64,000 nt of DNA from Dichomitus squalens LYAD-421 SS1 (lineage: Eukaryota > Basidiomycota > Agaricomycetes > Polyporales > Polyporaceae): positions 2,807,655 through 2,871,654 of the forward strand of contig NW_006766883.1 in the NCBI RefSeq assembly GCF_000275845.1, written 5' to 3'. The notes under the pieces were generated by a model, which did not search any database, had not been told where the DNA came from, and worked only from the letters and a program-made list of their open reading frames with translations. Of this stretch, positions 34,210-48,798 are shown piece after piece; position 1 is the stretch's first letter, and each line of letters opens with the position of its first letter. Both the position numbers and the translations under genes were made by a program.

Positions 34210-37200
34210 TTAGCATGCTGTGATAGCTACCCTACAAAATCGGTCCGTATGACATGACAAACGCCTGGCCTCACGCTGCTTGACACCGGCCGCCGCCTCG
34301 CCGAATATATCTACTACGCTGCCGAGAGGTGCAGTGGATAATTACGCGTGATGGGCCCGCAGGGTCTCCCATCGGCGCACGGGCAGCGATGAAGGTGGTC
34401 CCAGGGTATTGAACCCCAGATCTTGCGATGCTTTGATTGGTCAATAATACAACGCGTCTCCAGATTCGTACGGAACTCCTGTCGATGTCGCCGAAAGGCA
34501 GACATGTTGGGTCTAGATTGCCAGGGCTCGGTGCAGCCTTCCATGCCACACAGAGCGCCATGATCAAGTCCCCCAGATGAACGATCAGCAGTATGGCATG
34601 TCGAATTAAATGAATCCGTAGATACGACCACTGGAACACCGTAGAAATAGTCCGGCGTGCGCCCACACCGTGACATATGTCGATCACCAGAGGCCGGTTG
34701 GAAGGACTAAACGCCCCACGAAGTGAAGAACACGTCTTAGTGTGTCATAACCTCCACAACCAAGCATCGGGGTACATGAGCTTGACTTATCGACCTTGAC
34801 TGCTTTGCGCGGAGCGCTCGCTGTAGTAGATGGACCAGTGAATAAGGTCCAGGTCGGCGCGAAGAATACTATTCATTGTGGCGGGTCATAGTATGACGCC
34901 CAAATGCCGCCCTGCATAGCCGTTGCAAGGGCTTGGTCGTTGGACCTGGATATTCTTAAGTATAGAAGCGAATACTACCTGCAGCACAATTGTATTGGGG
35001 GGGGGGGGGAAGTGCAATGTCTGAGGTCTCATCAGAACGTGCGGAGAACCAGAGTGGGAGACGGACCGGCCGGATATAGGAACTACGGACCAGGTTCTGT
35101 AGTTTAGGACCAATAGTCCCAAAACCACAATCATGGGCTGTACCGTAGACATCCAACCACGATGACCTAAATAAAGTGGTGGAGCGTCGAATGAGCACGG
35201 CCCAGTGAAGGCAGGGTCGGGTGATCAGAACCTCCTCAATTGTAGGATGACGCTGTAACGGCCCGTATGCTTGACTCCCAAACTTTGCAGTGACAGAGTT
35301 GCCGTGAACGCTGCGGTATATCAAGGACATCGCGCTGTCTGCAGCCGGAGATAGCAACTCCTGCGACCGTCCGAGAGAGCTGTCGCGCTTGTGTCCATGA
35401 ACTTCTAGGTCCCGTATATTTGTTTTGCAGCTTCCTTCGTATACGCTGATCTTGCCTTTTCACCGTTCCACTTGTGAATGCGTCAGCCACGGGGCTACCT
35501 AATAACTAGGTATGGGAGGGTCATTGGCATACGCGATGAGGGTGAGCAACTCATGTCAATTTCCGGAGCGGCGGTATTTTGAACACTTGGAGGCTGAGCC
35601 ATATCTCGCTCAATTCTGTCATTTGCTTAATAGAGTGGACGATAACGACAGCAATTGATTACTATGAAGCCAGGAGGAATGACCAAGCAAGGGTCATAAT
35701 GATCGTAGACACAAAGACGTCATGTTGGATGATTTCAACGCCGCCATTGGCGACCGCTAACTCCGTTGAGACAGAGCTGGTTGGGTGAAAGGCCATCAAG
35801 AGCTGGCCGCACTTGCGAGGCATTGGAGTGGTTGGCGAGGCTGCCGACAATAGTTCCTGGTGTTCGAGGGAGTTTCTTGTGTCGTGGCGCCAAACGACGT
35901 CAATTCACATCCAAACTGATATCTTGCCAGCTTGGCCGGGGCAGGGTATACGGATACTTCAAAGTGTCCGTTTGTCGGACGGGTGTAAGCTCTCTAACAA
36001 GGTTTGTTAGCGTCACTTCAATTATTGGGCCCTAAAAGTTACGCTGAAGAGTCGCTGCTCGCCGTGTGTGCTCGGCAGTTGATACCAGTGGAAAGTGCTT
36101 GGGTACCGGCGTTGACAAAGGCGTCTAGTAGTGCACCCCAAGAAGGCGACATCACAACCGTGGGAGCCATATTGCGCATAAGTTTTCTGCTCCCGGTGCT
36201 GTGCCAGTCGTCGCTGTTGTCCCTCTCCTACTATCGTCTTCTCTCAGGTTGTGTGTTATCGGTTGATGATGCTGGTGTGGTGGATATGGTCCAGCGAACA
36301 AACCCTTTTCTCGGGTCTCTGGTAAAGTGCAACCTCTCCAGAAGTACAATCTGGTGCACAAGTAAGTAAGCGCGACAACGCCGTTTTGCTTGTGTTCCGT
36401 GGTATGTTGTCTGTTGTCTCTCGAGCCCGTCCTCATCCCAGTACCAAGTCAAGGCCCTTCACTGGTTCTCCTACGTGAAGTGTCTGTTACGGTGGTGGAA
36501 GATCGACGCTTCCAGGCTTTCCTGCCCTGCGGCCTCGTCATGAGGTCGGGGGGACCCCAGGGTGCCAGGCGAGCTTCGTCTCTGTAGAGTTGAGGACAAC
36601 CCGGCCCTCATGGCTGTCCAAACTTGGTTGTTCTCGTAGTTTTGGGACATACATACATTCTCATGACCTGTACTTTCCTCAACGGATTGAAATGACATCC
36701 TTCTGCCCTATCGGTCTCTCACCCCCATTCTTACGTGGACGTTCGTGCCGGAGTTTTCAAGGAAGCAAACATCGTCGTTAGGTGAGTATTACGTTGTGGC
36801 TAAGCAAGTCTGGGTCCCAGGGTAAAGTTCGCTGTTCCGAGCGTTCTCGACTAATGAAAGATAGCCGCCGGCGGAAGTGCCACCAAGAGGATGGCAAGTG
36901 GTTTGCAACGCTCCCCGTCAGTGGCTTCCCAGGATAGGGGCTGCGTTGACGGCGCCGAAGACACTGAAACTACGAACTAGCCCCGCCGTCCACGCTGGGG
37001 TGGCATTGAAGGCAGAAGCGCGTTATAGTATGTTTGGTATGCATACGCCGGAGACGATGACCAAACCAACACTATGGATTGGATCGTGCGCGTTGTCAGT
37101 AGTAACAGGCGGCGAGATACTGTAGACTAAATGGTCTGATTTGCAAAGTGAGATTTCCGGAGCAGCCATGAGTACAGGCAAGGGCCTGCCTGAGGAACAA

Positions 37201-38080
37201 AACGGTGTATGAACGCCCCTCGCGATCCACCGAACCGGTTGCTATTGGGGCTTAAGCATATGTGCCTGTCCTCGTGCAGACGTAACTCGAAGCCGGTGAA
37301 AGTATATTCTGTTGCCGGTTTCGTCAAGCAGCTACCACTTGCCATGACTTCTATCGAGAGGCGAGTGGAACTACGAAATGGGACGCACCTAATAAGGCCG
37401 GCGTTTGTGTAGAACGTGCCGGCAGGGAAATAGAGCTTGGTGCTAGCGGTTTTAAATCGCTCTGCAGCTAGGTTCTCCGGTTCTGAACCACTTGCGAATG
37501 GTGCCTAGTAGCCAATGATTGGAGTGACGGAGATGCATTCGCTCCAAATGAATTACTCCTGTCAATTTTGACCAGGAACACGATGGCGTCCTGCTCATCT
37601 GTACCTAACATATTGAGTGACGAAAAATTCTTGCAATCCTGCGGCGACAGATCGTAAAGCCTGTGGACAACGTGAGATACTGAGCATAGATACAGTGTGC
37701 AGACTGGACATATTGAAGCCCGATTTCGCAAAAACGACAGATCTTTCCTGTGCGCCGGCTATCGATAATCGTGGGAGTACGGAACAGAGACGTTCTCTTG
37801 TACATCGGCCCCACTGAAGGTGAAGCTGCAATGACTGAATGGTCGTATTCAGAGGTATTAGCATTGCCCTGACGGAGGGGTAAATTCGCTCACCCGGGAC
37901 TCTAGGTTCTGCCGGTGGCAGTGGTAGTGTGGGCGCCACAGTGCAAACAGGACACAACACTCTATCAGGAGGCTACATGGAGACCTGGCCTTACGCGATC
38001 CGGGGCACAGGCGCCGGCCTCTCAGAACCCCCACACGACGTACCCCAGCTCTCGTCTGCTTGAAGTCGCCTGTCGTCATC
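34210..38080. other. Gene-poor region of 3.9 kb
   Basis: No frame longer than about 140 codons and none with recognisable sequence on either strand. It contains a G13 homopolymer at 34997-35009 and, on the minus strand near 34390-34410, a tRNA B-box-like ggttcaatacc without a foldable tRNA. It could be degraded mobile-element or pseudogene sequence, but no terminal repeat, transposase or reverse transcriptase motif was seen. The 3' end holds the SNF1 promoter. Confidence 0.45.
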
Positions 38081-40316
<2,236 letters not shown>

Positions 40317-41723
40317 AGAGTCGCTCTCCTCGTTTTTGCGCTGTGTGCTAGATCTCTTGTGCGTGCTGTGATTTGATTGTCTGCTATGTTGCGCATGTAC
40401 TGCTTATAATCGCTTGGTCTGTTCAGGCGAGACTCACGTTGGATGTAGCTCATGGGATATCGTAATCATGTATTGTTATAGTGCATATGCTATATGCGAA
40501 GAAGGAAGCAATCTGGCATCTTCTGTGGCTGGATCTAGACGTGCGTCTTCGGTTGAACATGTGAAGGACTGGTCATGCGTCACTTCGGTCCTAGAATCCT
40601 TTGTGGCGCTGCCAAAGGCGGACGAGATGGTACGTTCATCCACGCTGATAGCGGCTGTTATCTGCTGAAGTGCGTGGATATTCTCTATATCTTAATTGCG
40701 CGCGAATCACCCCAATAACACTTACCTTGGAAAGGAAGTGGACTTGGTAGTGGCTATCGAGACGGGACAACGCTCTTTGCATCAAAGAATGCGTGGTTTT
40801 CCTCTAGAAAACTTCATACAGCAAGGAAGGCGGCTTCCTCTTTGGGGAATACGTGAAGACCAGATGAACCCGTCGATCGTTGGGTGCCGTCTTCGGGCCC
40901 TTCGTGACATCCCGGTACGAGTTCATCCGCGGACGTCTCTGCTGTGTGGACGTTGCAGACAGAACGATTTTCGTACTAGACCAGCAGGGAACAAGTCGCA
41001 AGATCGCAGTTGCATTCGTCAACGCAGCTGGCTCGCAAGGAGGAATACTGATTGTCATGTCTCGTGCCAAATGCGAGCCCAGACCGCTCCTGTCGGATGC
41101 CCCACCGCTTCCACACGAGTTGGTGTCGTTGCTGTCACAAGTCAACGTCCGACACGTCTGGTCAGTTCTTCCTGCCATAATCGTCGTTGCTCTCTTCTCA
41201 ACAAGGTCGTGATAGGTCACGCCATGTCCAAGTCATGTTGACGCGGAGACGGCACTCGCGCCGTTCTGGCGTAGCATGGTTCGACGCCACCCTGCCTCAG
41301 CGCAACAACTGAGGTGAATGGGCCACGCTGTGAAGCAGCGACGGGGCTACTGATGCGCGAAACGACTGTTGCCAATGAGCGAGGAATGATTCGCGGCAGG
41401 AGAGGCCAGCGGCGTGGCAGCGGCGGCGTGTAGGGAACCTCGGGAAGAAGATGGGGCTTTTCTGGGGCAGTTAATCACGCTGATGTGACCATCGAGGGAG
41501 GCTTTTCCAGCCAGCGTTGGGTCCCTCGCCTGGTTTGACAGCGCAGCGTGGGAACACTCAGAAAACGCTTGATATGGCGTTCGCACACCCATACCGGGCA
41601 GCGCGCCCTCGCGAAGAAGTAGTTCGTCATCCGGCTCTTGGTCCGCCCCGCCTCCGTATAAATCCTGCGAATCGCTTGTTCACATTCTCTCTCCATCCCC
41701 ACCCTTACGCTCTCGCCGCCGAC
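40317..41723. other. Intergenic region
   Basis: About 1.4 kb. The longest frame (40880-41212) lacks an ATG and any recognised motif. The last 70 bp carry the Pumilio promoter. Nothing else supported. Confidence 0.4.
41657..41663 (+). promoter_or_regulatory. Candidate TATA box of the Pumilio gene
   Basis: Sequence tataaat, 60 bp upstream of the ATG at 41724, followed by a pyrimidine-rich stretch (ctctctcc) typical of fungal transcription start regions. Confidence 0.45.
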
Positions 41724-44417
41724 ATGGATCAGACCACCACTTCGCAGTCATTCGCTCCTTTCTTCGACACTCTCCCATCTTCCAGGTCCTCTGCGTCCTC
41801 CATATGGGCGCCTCAGCCTCAGCCTTCCGACACCGCCTGGACAAAAGCCATCGACTCGTTCACTCGAGCCAATCTCCATGGCCTCACCGGAACAGGTCTC
41901 TCCCGTCCGACACCGCAGCGGTCGTCCTCGTTCCCCGCTCCTAATCACGGTCAAGACGTATTCGGCCTTCCGATGAGCCAGGACGGACAGCGTCGCCGCG
42001 ATGTTGGCGCCATCGGAGACGGGCGCAAAAAGCTCTCTCCGACCTTCGACGAGCTTGTGAGTACTCCACATGCTCGACATATGCGCATACATGGACTCTC
42101 ATCACCATCCTAGCACGTTGAACAGCTACTGCGCTCACTGAACCTCAACTCGCCGGGTCCCGCGGTGCCGCCACCCAGGATCAGGAGCGATCTCGTCCAT
42201 TCCCCTACCTCGCCCGATTTATCACCCATCTCTACGACTTCTGCTCTTCTCACCCCGACTGACATGTCCCCTGCCAAAACGTTTGATCAGAAGTTACCCC
42301 CTACGTTCGATTTCAATGCTGTCCTTCGCCCTCCCGAGAACAACTTGCTGATGTTCGAGGGCGGCTACCGCGGTCCAGAGATAGCCCAAGGGACGCAGGC
42401 TTCGATCTGGGCCAACCCTCAAGCTTACAACTCGGAAGCAGGCTACTTTCAGACATTCGAGCCTTTTCCTGAAAGCTCCCCGCACTCGGTCTCTCGTGGG
42501 CAGCCTCTGCCGCTATCCCAAGTGCAGGCCGAACGCCGGCAATTGGAGACTAACGTTCTTCCCCCCACACTCCCGCCTCTCTCTTGGGGTGGGCAACGTC
42601 TGCGCAACTCTTCCGACTGGCTCAAAGCCGACGATATCATCGACCGGGGAGCGCAGTTCCACGCGACTGAGACGGCATTCCGCTCCACCCAAGCGCAGTC
42701 AGGGCCGCCTCACCGTCAAGCTTCTTCTCAGGTCCATGAGGCGAGTCATCTTATCTCGAATCATAATCGTACCACATTCTTACTGAAAGCGACATACTCA
42801 CAGCCCATCAACTTCCTGTCTCTTCTGCATCCCTCTTCCACTCCGCCTTACGACTTGTTCGTGGCACGCATCATCAAATCTTCGGACCAGCAGGCTTCCA
42901 TATTTCTTCAACAGAAGCTGAAGGTGGCCGACTCCGATGAAAGAGCGAAGATTGTGGATGCCATCTGTGCGAGGGGCTTCGACATGATGGCGCACAGGTG
43001 TGTATCGTTCCATGTTCGAGTCTATCATGATCTCTCAATGACTGTTGTAGGTTTGGCAATTGGGCTGTGCAGAGATGTCTCGAAGCGACGTCTTCCGTCG
43101 AGGAAAGGCGCAAGATCGTCGCATGTATGCGGTAAGTCATTTGTGTCTGGGCAAAAGTTTATTTGGCCTCACCGCGCTCTCTAGCGGTCGTGTGGTTGAT
43201 CTGGCTACCAATTGTTACGGCTGCCATGTCCTCCAAAAGGCCTTGGATTGCGAGGAAGATGTACGGCTTCTCATTGTTTCAGAGCTTCTCCTCGGCGATC
43301 CGGCACAAACGCTCGTGAACAAGCATGCGTCGCATGTGTGGAGCAAGGTACCTACCTGCGCAATGGCACTATCTAGCGCGTAAAGCGACTAATGAACCTG
43401 TTAGATCATGGAACTTTCTTGGACACCTCCAGCACCACCTATCTTTGCGTAGTGAGTTTGACTTGCCCTGGCTGGTAATATTCCGCTGACAGTCTTCGCC
43501 GCTTCACGTTCAGCGTCAACAGGTCTCTCAAGGGCAAATGGGCATCTCTGGCCTGTCATGAGACCGGCTCGCTCGTTGTGCAGGTAAGTCTGGCGTACTG
43601 TTTACTATGAATGCTGGGGCTCACGCCAACCTAGCATGCATTCGAAAATCTGGAGGAGTCCGCGAAGGACGGCATAGTCGATGAGCTCCTGAACCAGGGC
43701 CCCGTTGTATTCGGCGAAGTCGCAAAGAGCCAATGGGGCTCGTACTGCATTCAGCACAGTATATATGAGCATATTTTCTGACACATCCTGCGCTTACTGA
43801 TAATAATACTAGTTCTCGAACATGGCTCTCAGCGTCACCGTGAACTGGCATTGGAGCACCTCATAGGCGGTCTCCTTGAATATGCTACCAACGAGCAAGG
43901 CATCAAGTCCATCACCAAAGCCTTGAAGGAGGGCGGCAAAGACACTCTGGACAGAATCATCAAGCGGATGTGTGAACCAGCGAAGAGGTATGCCCGACTA
44001 GGTCGAAGGTTGAACTCCCCTCACGTCTATCGTACAGTGCTCGCAGGGCGACGGTTGTAGATCTCGCTCTATCCGTCACCGGGAGCCAGCTCATTGCAAG
44101 CGTCTTACCCAACGTACGTCCCTGCTGGTAGTACCAATATTGCGTGGACTCTAGCTCACGCATATGACAGGCCGACAAGGACCAGCGGGCTCTCCTTTAC
44201 GATTCTATCCGTGGACATATCGTTACGCTCCGTGGCTGCAAAACTGGTTCGAAGGTCATCTGGTTGTTGTACGTATCATACAAAGAACTAGTGATTGACC
44301 CTGAACTGACAATAATTCTACCAGTGACCGAATGGTACGTCCACACTAGGTCGACACCGAGGTGTTTTTGTTCTAATCATACATATCTCTCTACAGCGCG
44401 CATATTACGGCTACTGA
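41724..44417 (+). CDS. Pumilio (PUF) family RNA-binding protein
   Basis: Post-transcriptional regulator binding 3' UTRs of mRNAs. Starts MDQTTTSQSFAPFFDTLPSS. The N-terminal half is Pro/Ser-rich and disordered. The Pumilio domain starts about DLFVARIIKSS, and about eight repeats can be followed: FGNWAVQRCLEA, NCYGCHVLQKAL, KHASHVWSKIMEL, HETGSLVVQHAFEN, SQWGSYCIQH, ATNEQGIKSITKAL, LSVTGSQLIASVLP and GCKTGSKVIWLFDRMRAYYGY. The last repeat spans three exons, one only 10 nt. Final exon 44397-44417. About ten introns, roughly 700 aa. Some repeats depart from the canonical Puf signature, so RNA specificity cannot be read off. It seems nearest to fungal JSN1/PUF2-type proteins but lacks a visible RRM. 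Confidence 0.86.
44325..44334 (+). other. 10-nt microexon in the last PUF repeat
   Basis: Sequence tgaccgaatg between introns 44269-44324 (56 nt) and 44335-44396 (62 nt). It joins GTCATCTGGTTGTT to CGCGCATATTAC to give VIWLFDRMRAYYGY and a stop. Skipping it changes the frame. Confidence 0.75.
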
Positions 44418-45209
44418 ATCTTGTTCTACGCTGCAACATATCATCTGACATATATTCAAGCCGTATCTGTACCACCGCAATCCCTCCCATGCATCACATT
44501 CTTTTTGCAGTGCCGCCGTTGCGGACGCATCCCTCTGCCAACGTTCATTCACCATTCGCTTTACACCTTGCCACGACATAGATCCATCGTACATTACCAA
44601 CAGCAAGATCGCTCAGCAAGCATACAACAAGGACTATCATATTGCACTGTCAATTTACGCACGCATACTTTCTTTATTGCTCCTTATTCGCATTATCTCC
44701 TCAGCTCATCTGCAACTCCCAATAAATCCAACCACCTCCTCCAGGACCCCGATGTGTACATGTACCTGTGCAGGCTCCCTGCCGGCAAATAGCCATAGTA
44801 ATCACAAATCCTGTCATTACAATGTAGTGCGCTGCATGTGCAGATGAACGAGATCTTTCCTTGCAACACGAATGCGTAGAATGAACTGTGCGTACGACAA
44901 ACCTCCATGCCTTTGCCGCCCTGTGCACGTAGAAGGAGCAAGTGCCATGTGAACGACATCTTAACGATTCTTCCGAATTCCTAGCTTTGAACCACGGCTG
45001 GTGACTACACGCGACGTCCTTGCTGACGTTTCGACAAGCTTTCGGACCATGTAGTAAAGCAAACATTATTTCAGCACGTGGATATCCATCCAGCGAGTGG
45101 TAGAGTGAGTTTGGTTTGGACGAGATACTGTAGATTGCGTACACGTTACGCGTGCTCGATGGCAAGAAGAAGTAGATAGACATACTCTAAGTGCTAACAC
45201 AATACGGCC
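44418..45209. other. Intergenic, between two gene 3' ends
   Basis: About 790 bp between the Pumilio and COX6 stop codons (convergent). AT-rich with short frames only; no RNA gene recognised. Confidence 0.45.
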
Positions 45210-45671
45210 TCACGACGAGTAAAGCTCCTCCCTAATGTTGATTCCTATTTTGACGCCCTATTAGACAAGAGATGCGCCATACAGTACGAGGAAGAACGTA
45301 CCAAGCTCCTCGCGGAGAGGCTTGAGCTCGTCGAGGTACGCCTGGTACTGTTGCTTGTTCTCGACCTTCTCCTTGATACCCTCAAACACGCGGACGGCTG
45401 TCGCGTAATCGTTGACACGGCGGGCGGCGCGTACGGCAGCCTCGATGACAGCGGGGGCAGGAACGAGGTCGTGCGCGAAACAGTTGTTAAGACCGCGCTG
45501 AACCTCGAAGAGATCCTGGGCGGACTGGAAGAAGTTGACGTAGCGCTCCGTGAAGGACTCGAACGTCTCTTGGCCGTGTGCGCTGGACGAGGGGCGGGCG
45601 AAGACCGGGGCGACGCGGGTCGCGGCAGGGCGGGCGCGGAGGAGAGTGGACGCGAGCTGTGCACGCAACAT
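45210..45671 (-). CDS. COX6: Cytochrome c oxidase subunit VI (Va)
   Basis: Nuclear-encoded subunit of respiratory complex IV, on the matrix side of the inner membrane. Two exons (45671-45302 and 45244-45210) give 134 aa. The N-terminus MLRAQLASTLLRARPAATRV is an Arg-rich, acid-free mitochondrial presequence. The mature part has HGQETFESFTERYVNFF, LFEVQRGLNNCFAHDLVP, ARRVNDYATAVRVFEGIK and YQAYLDELKPLREEL. Read-through of the donor gives the unlike tail GTFFLVLYGASLV. Splicing 45245-45301 (GTACGT...AAATAG) gives ELGINIREELYSS, matching the family ending. It is divergent from the Tra2-like gene with 433 bp between the most upstream starts. Confidence 0.92.
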
Positions 45672-46104
45672 GGTCGAGGTGCAAGGTTGGAGGATGGAGA
45701 GGAGGGCGGCGAGGATGTGGTCGTGACGGAAGAAAAGGCGAGGATGTCAGGGCACGACCGGGCGCGACTCTGCCGAGGCTCGATTCATCACGCCAGCCGG
45801 TCCAGTCCGACTCGCCCCCGTCTCTCGGCCCTCCGTCCTGGGCGCGTTAAGTCCTGCACACGCGCATATATTCATCGCCAATGGCACTTGACTTTATACA
45901 CAACAAACGTCCCTGCCCCGGGACCACGAACTTGCGACGAGGAAGACGGGCGGACGAGAGAAATTGGCGGGCGGGACGCCCGGGGGAGTGTGGTCGTGTT
46001 TGCCCCCACTGGGAGGATTCTTAAATGAATGCTGGCGCGGGATGGTTCTCACCCAACCGCCCTCTCGCCCGTCCAAGTCCTCTCCCGCCCCCAGCTTAGC
46101 AACA
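45672..46104. promoter_or_regulatory. Shared upstream region, COX6 and Tra2-like
   Basis: 433 bp between the COX6 start and the possible first ATG of the Tra2-like gene on the other strand. GC-rich, with a tatat near 45866. It must contain both promoters if both starts are right. Confidence 0.5.
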
Positions 46105-46630
46105 ATGGATGACGGTACGTCTTCAGCATCCGCCGCCACCGCCGCGACAACGAGTTTTCTGTCCGTCCTGTCAATTTTTGCTCCCTGTCCGGCATACCGA
46201 CCCACCAGTGGGAACGCTCCGCGCCAGCTATGTGGTCCGCCATAGCACCAGCAGTCTTCAGCCCACAGCTGACGCCTCCTTGACCGGCGCGAGTGTCTAT
46301 GTTCCGTTTTCCGCCGCTTCTGTCGCCTGTTGGCTGAAGGCCTTCATACTTCGACGAGCAGCGTCCGTGCCAGTGTCGACATCGACGCGCCTTTCGGTTC
46401 GCTTCCGTGCAGCTTCAGCTCCCCGTCTTCACGCTCGCTTCGTCCCGGCCGCGGAGCCTGTGCGCCCCTTGGCAGCATGTCTAATGCTTCTGGTGGTGTG
46501 CCGTCTTCTCTTTCCCGGGCCCCGTCCTTCCTCCAGCATGCCAGTCCCCGACGTCCAGTAACAAGACCTGACTTCCGTTTCCACCTTCCTTCCCCGTCTG
46601 TCTCTGTCTTCAGCCTGGCAATCCCAAGAT

Positions 46631-47587
46631 ATGGCTCCGCCCAGCAACGGCGGCGGCATCAGCATCCCCACCAACGACGCGCCTATGTCCAATGGTGGTC
46701 CGAATGATGAGCAATCCTGGAACAACGGTGGACGCTCTCCTTCTCGGGGCGACCCTCCTCCTCGCCGGTCAAGCAGGAGCAGGAGCCCCGGGCGCAAGAT
46801 TGATAGGTGTGTAGCTGTTCATTGCTGTGCGGATCTGTGATGTTCATGACATATCATGTTCAGGGGAGACGGTGGCAATAATCCCGGAAACAATTTGCAT
46901 GTATCTGGTTTGAGCCACAAGGTGGACACGCGTGACCTCGAAGCTGCCTTCGCGAAGTGTGGGCGGGTGAGTAGAATTATTGTCGGTCAACACGTTTCAC
47001 GGGCGTCGCTCATGCAGGGCGATGCAGGTCCAGAAGGCTCAGGTGATGTATGATCCTCACACCCGCGAGTCCCGCGGCTTTGGGTTTGTTACGATGGAGA
47101 GCGTTGAAGAGGCAGACGCCGCCATCACTGCGATGAATGGTGCTGACCTCATGGGCAAGGCCATTTCAGTTGAAAGGGTTCGTGCAGCTGTGGTCTGCCC
47201 GGCCTGTACGGCATCCTCACCCTAGATCCAACAGGCGCGACGTGGCCGTGCTCGAACTCCAACCCCTGGCCGCTACTACGGACCACCGAAGCGCCATGAA
47301 AGTGAGCTTCTTATGATACATCATTTTCTGCTGACGTTCTTACGCGATTGTTAGACGAGCGCCCTTACGACCCTCGCCCGTACGACAGCCGCTATTCCCG
47401 CGGAGGTGGCGGTCACGACGAGGTCCGCCGCCGGCCTCGATACGAGGACGACTATCGTGGCGGCCGTGACTATGAGCGTGGTGGCTACAGCGGTGGTGGC
47501 GGCGGTGGTCGCGACTATGACCGTGGTGGGTACGGCGGTGGTGGTCGTGACTACGATCGCCCTCGCTACGAAGACCGCCGCTACTGA
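46631..47587 (+). CDS. Tra2-like RRM splicing regulator
   Basis: Nuclear RNA-binding protein of the transformer-2/SR type. Exons 46631-46806, 46864-46966, 47028-47177, 47235-47301 and 47355-47587 give 242 aa. Order: Gly/Asn-rich N-terminus, RS block RRSSRSRSPGRKIDR, then one RRM with RNP2-like NLHVSGLS and RNP1 RGFGFVTM. Next comes ERARRGRARTPTPGRYYGPP, the linker typical of Tra2, and a C-terminal tail of Arg/Tyr/Gly repeats (RDYDRGGYGGGG). An alternative start exists: ATG at 46105 in good context (aacaATGGATGACG|GTACGT) with a 10-nt first exon and an acceptor before 46614 gives MDDAWQSQD fused in frame to MAPPSNGG, making 251 aa across a 499-nt intron. I favour this longer form slightly but list the certain part. 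Confidence 0.85.
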
Positions 47588-47864
47588 AGCATGCATGGTC
47601 CGACCCCGACCTGAATCAGGAACGGTGGATCTATATAATGTATGATGCTGCGCGAGACCGACGTCGCCGCCGGCCTCGGTCTATGAAAATGCCTCCTGTC
47701 TGTGGCTTGTCGCTGATCATGTCGTACGTTCTCGTCTGTTGGGTGTGATATGTTGCTGTCAGTTTTCCTGTATGTATCGCGTTTTCGTTGCACGTATTAT
47801 TGGCAACGAGACCAGTACTACCGACTGTGTCGCGTGTGCCTTTCCTTGCCGGTATCAGGGCCTG

Positions 47865-48798
47865 TTACTTGCTGGGTCTTGCGTTTCCTGCACTGCCCAG
47901 GCCCATCTCCACAACGAACTGTTCTCTGCCAAGTCTCCGCATCTCCTCCACCACCTCTCCCACTTTTTCAAACTCTGACCATCTACCATGATGGCTGTCC
48001 TGCTTCTGCGATTCATCCGTTGGTGGGGCTGACTCAATGAACCGCAGCCTGAGCGCAAGCCACTGCATGCTCTTGACACGCTCGACAAAGTCTTCGACGT
48101 CCTCCTGTGCCCCTTCGCAGTAGATCACTCCGGGGTATCCGACTTTCGCAAAGCCCACAAGGGATAATTCGTGACTCCACTGTGAGAGGGCGCGGCGTTT
48201 TTGCGGCGACTTCAGGTGGTGAGAGACGAAGAGCGCATGGTAGCGGGGCGAGGGTGAGGGTCCTCCGGAAGACGCTGACGCCTCCGTGGCCTTCGCCGCG
48301 GTGGCGTTGGCTTGCTCCTCCAGGTCGATGTGCAATTGGGGCAGGAGATGGGATGATATCATCTCATACAAGGGGTACCTTTGATACATAATGGTGACGG
48401 TGAATATACGCTGTCCCCAACCGCACCTGATGGACGCACTCGCTGTCCTGTACCCGCACAGTAGTGGCTGCGTCCGCGACGATCTCCTGCCATCGTTCCT
48501 GCTGCGCGCGACCGAGGTTATCGCCTTGCGCCGAGAGCCTAGGCTGCCCTTTGCCCTCTGCTGTCCAGTAGTCCGTGGGTAATTCGACGTCGAACCAGAC
48601 GTCCGAGGAGGCCTCCAGCTTCACTCGGAAGTGCGCGCCTTGAGGCTCGCAGCCAATCTCGCAGTCAGGATCGAGAGCGTACGCGTCCAGGAGCTCATTC
48701 CAGAGTGCTGCTTGATCCGTGAATTCGAGCAGTTCCCCGGGAAGCAAAGAGTATCTCAAGAGGTGAATCTCCTCTAGGGACTTGCGCAGAGACGTCAT
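47865..48798 (-). CDS. RWD-domain protein with DUF1115 C-terminus (RWDD2-like)
   Basis: Conserved eukaryotic protein of unclear function. Two exons (48798-48440, 48378-47865) give 290 aa. The N-terminal RWD domain starts LEEIHLLRYSLLPGELLEF and includes DVWFDVELPTDYW. The C-terminal part (HALFVSHHLKSPQKRRAL, GFAKVGYPGVIYCEG, QWLALRLRFIE) matches the DUF1115 region found after RWD in RWDD2 proteins. The intron 48379-48439 is called with donor GA|GTGCGT so that DSEYPLYEMISSHLLP is formed. The unspliced frame otherwise ends soon after. It is convergent with the Tra2-like gene (277 bp between stops). Confidence 0.82.

Noticed and set aside
34300..34460. Possible tRNA on the minus strand (B-box-like ggttcaatacc)
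   Set aside because: The T arm can be drawn only with wobble pairs, and no complementary acceptor strand, D arm or anticodon arm fits upstream.
40880..41212. 110-codon plus-strand frame in the SNF1-Pumilio intergenic region
   Set aside because: No ATG start, no splice partner and no recognised motif; probably chance.
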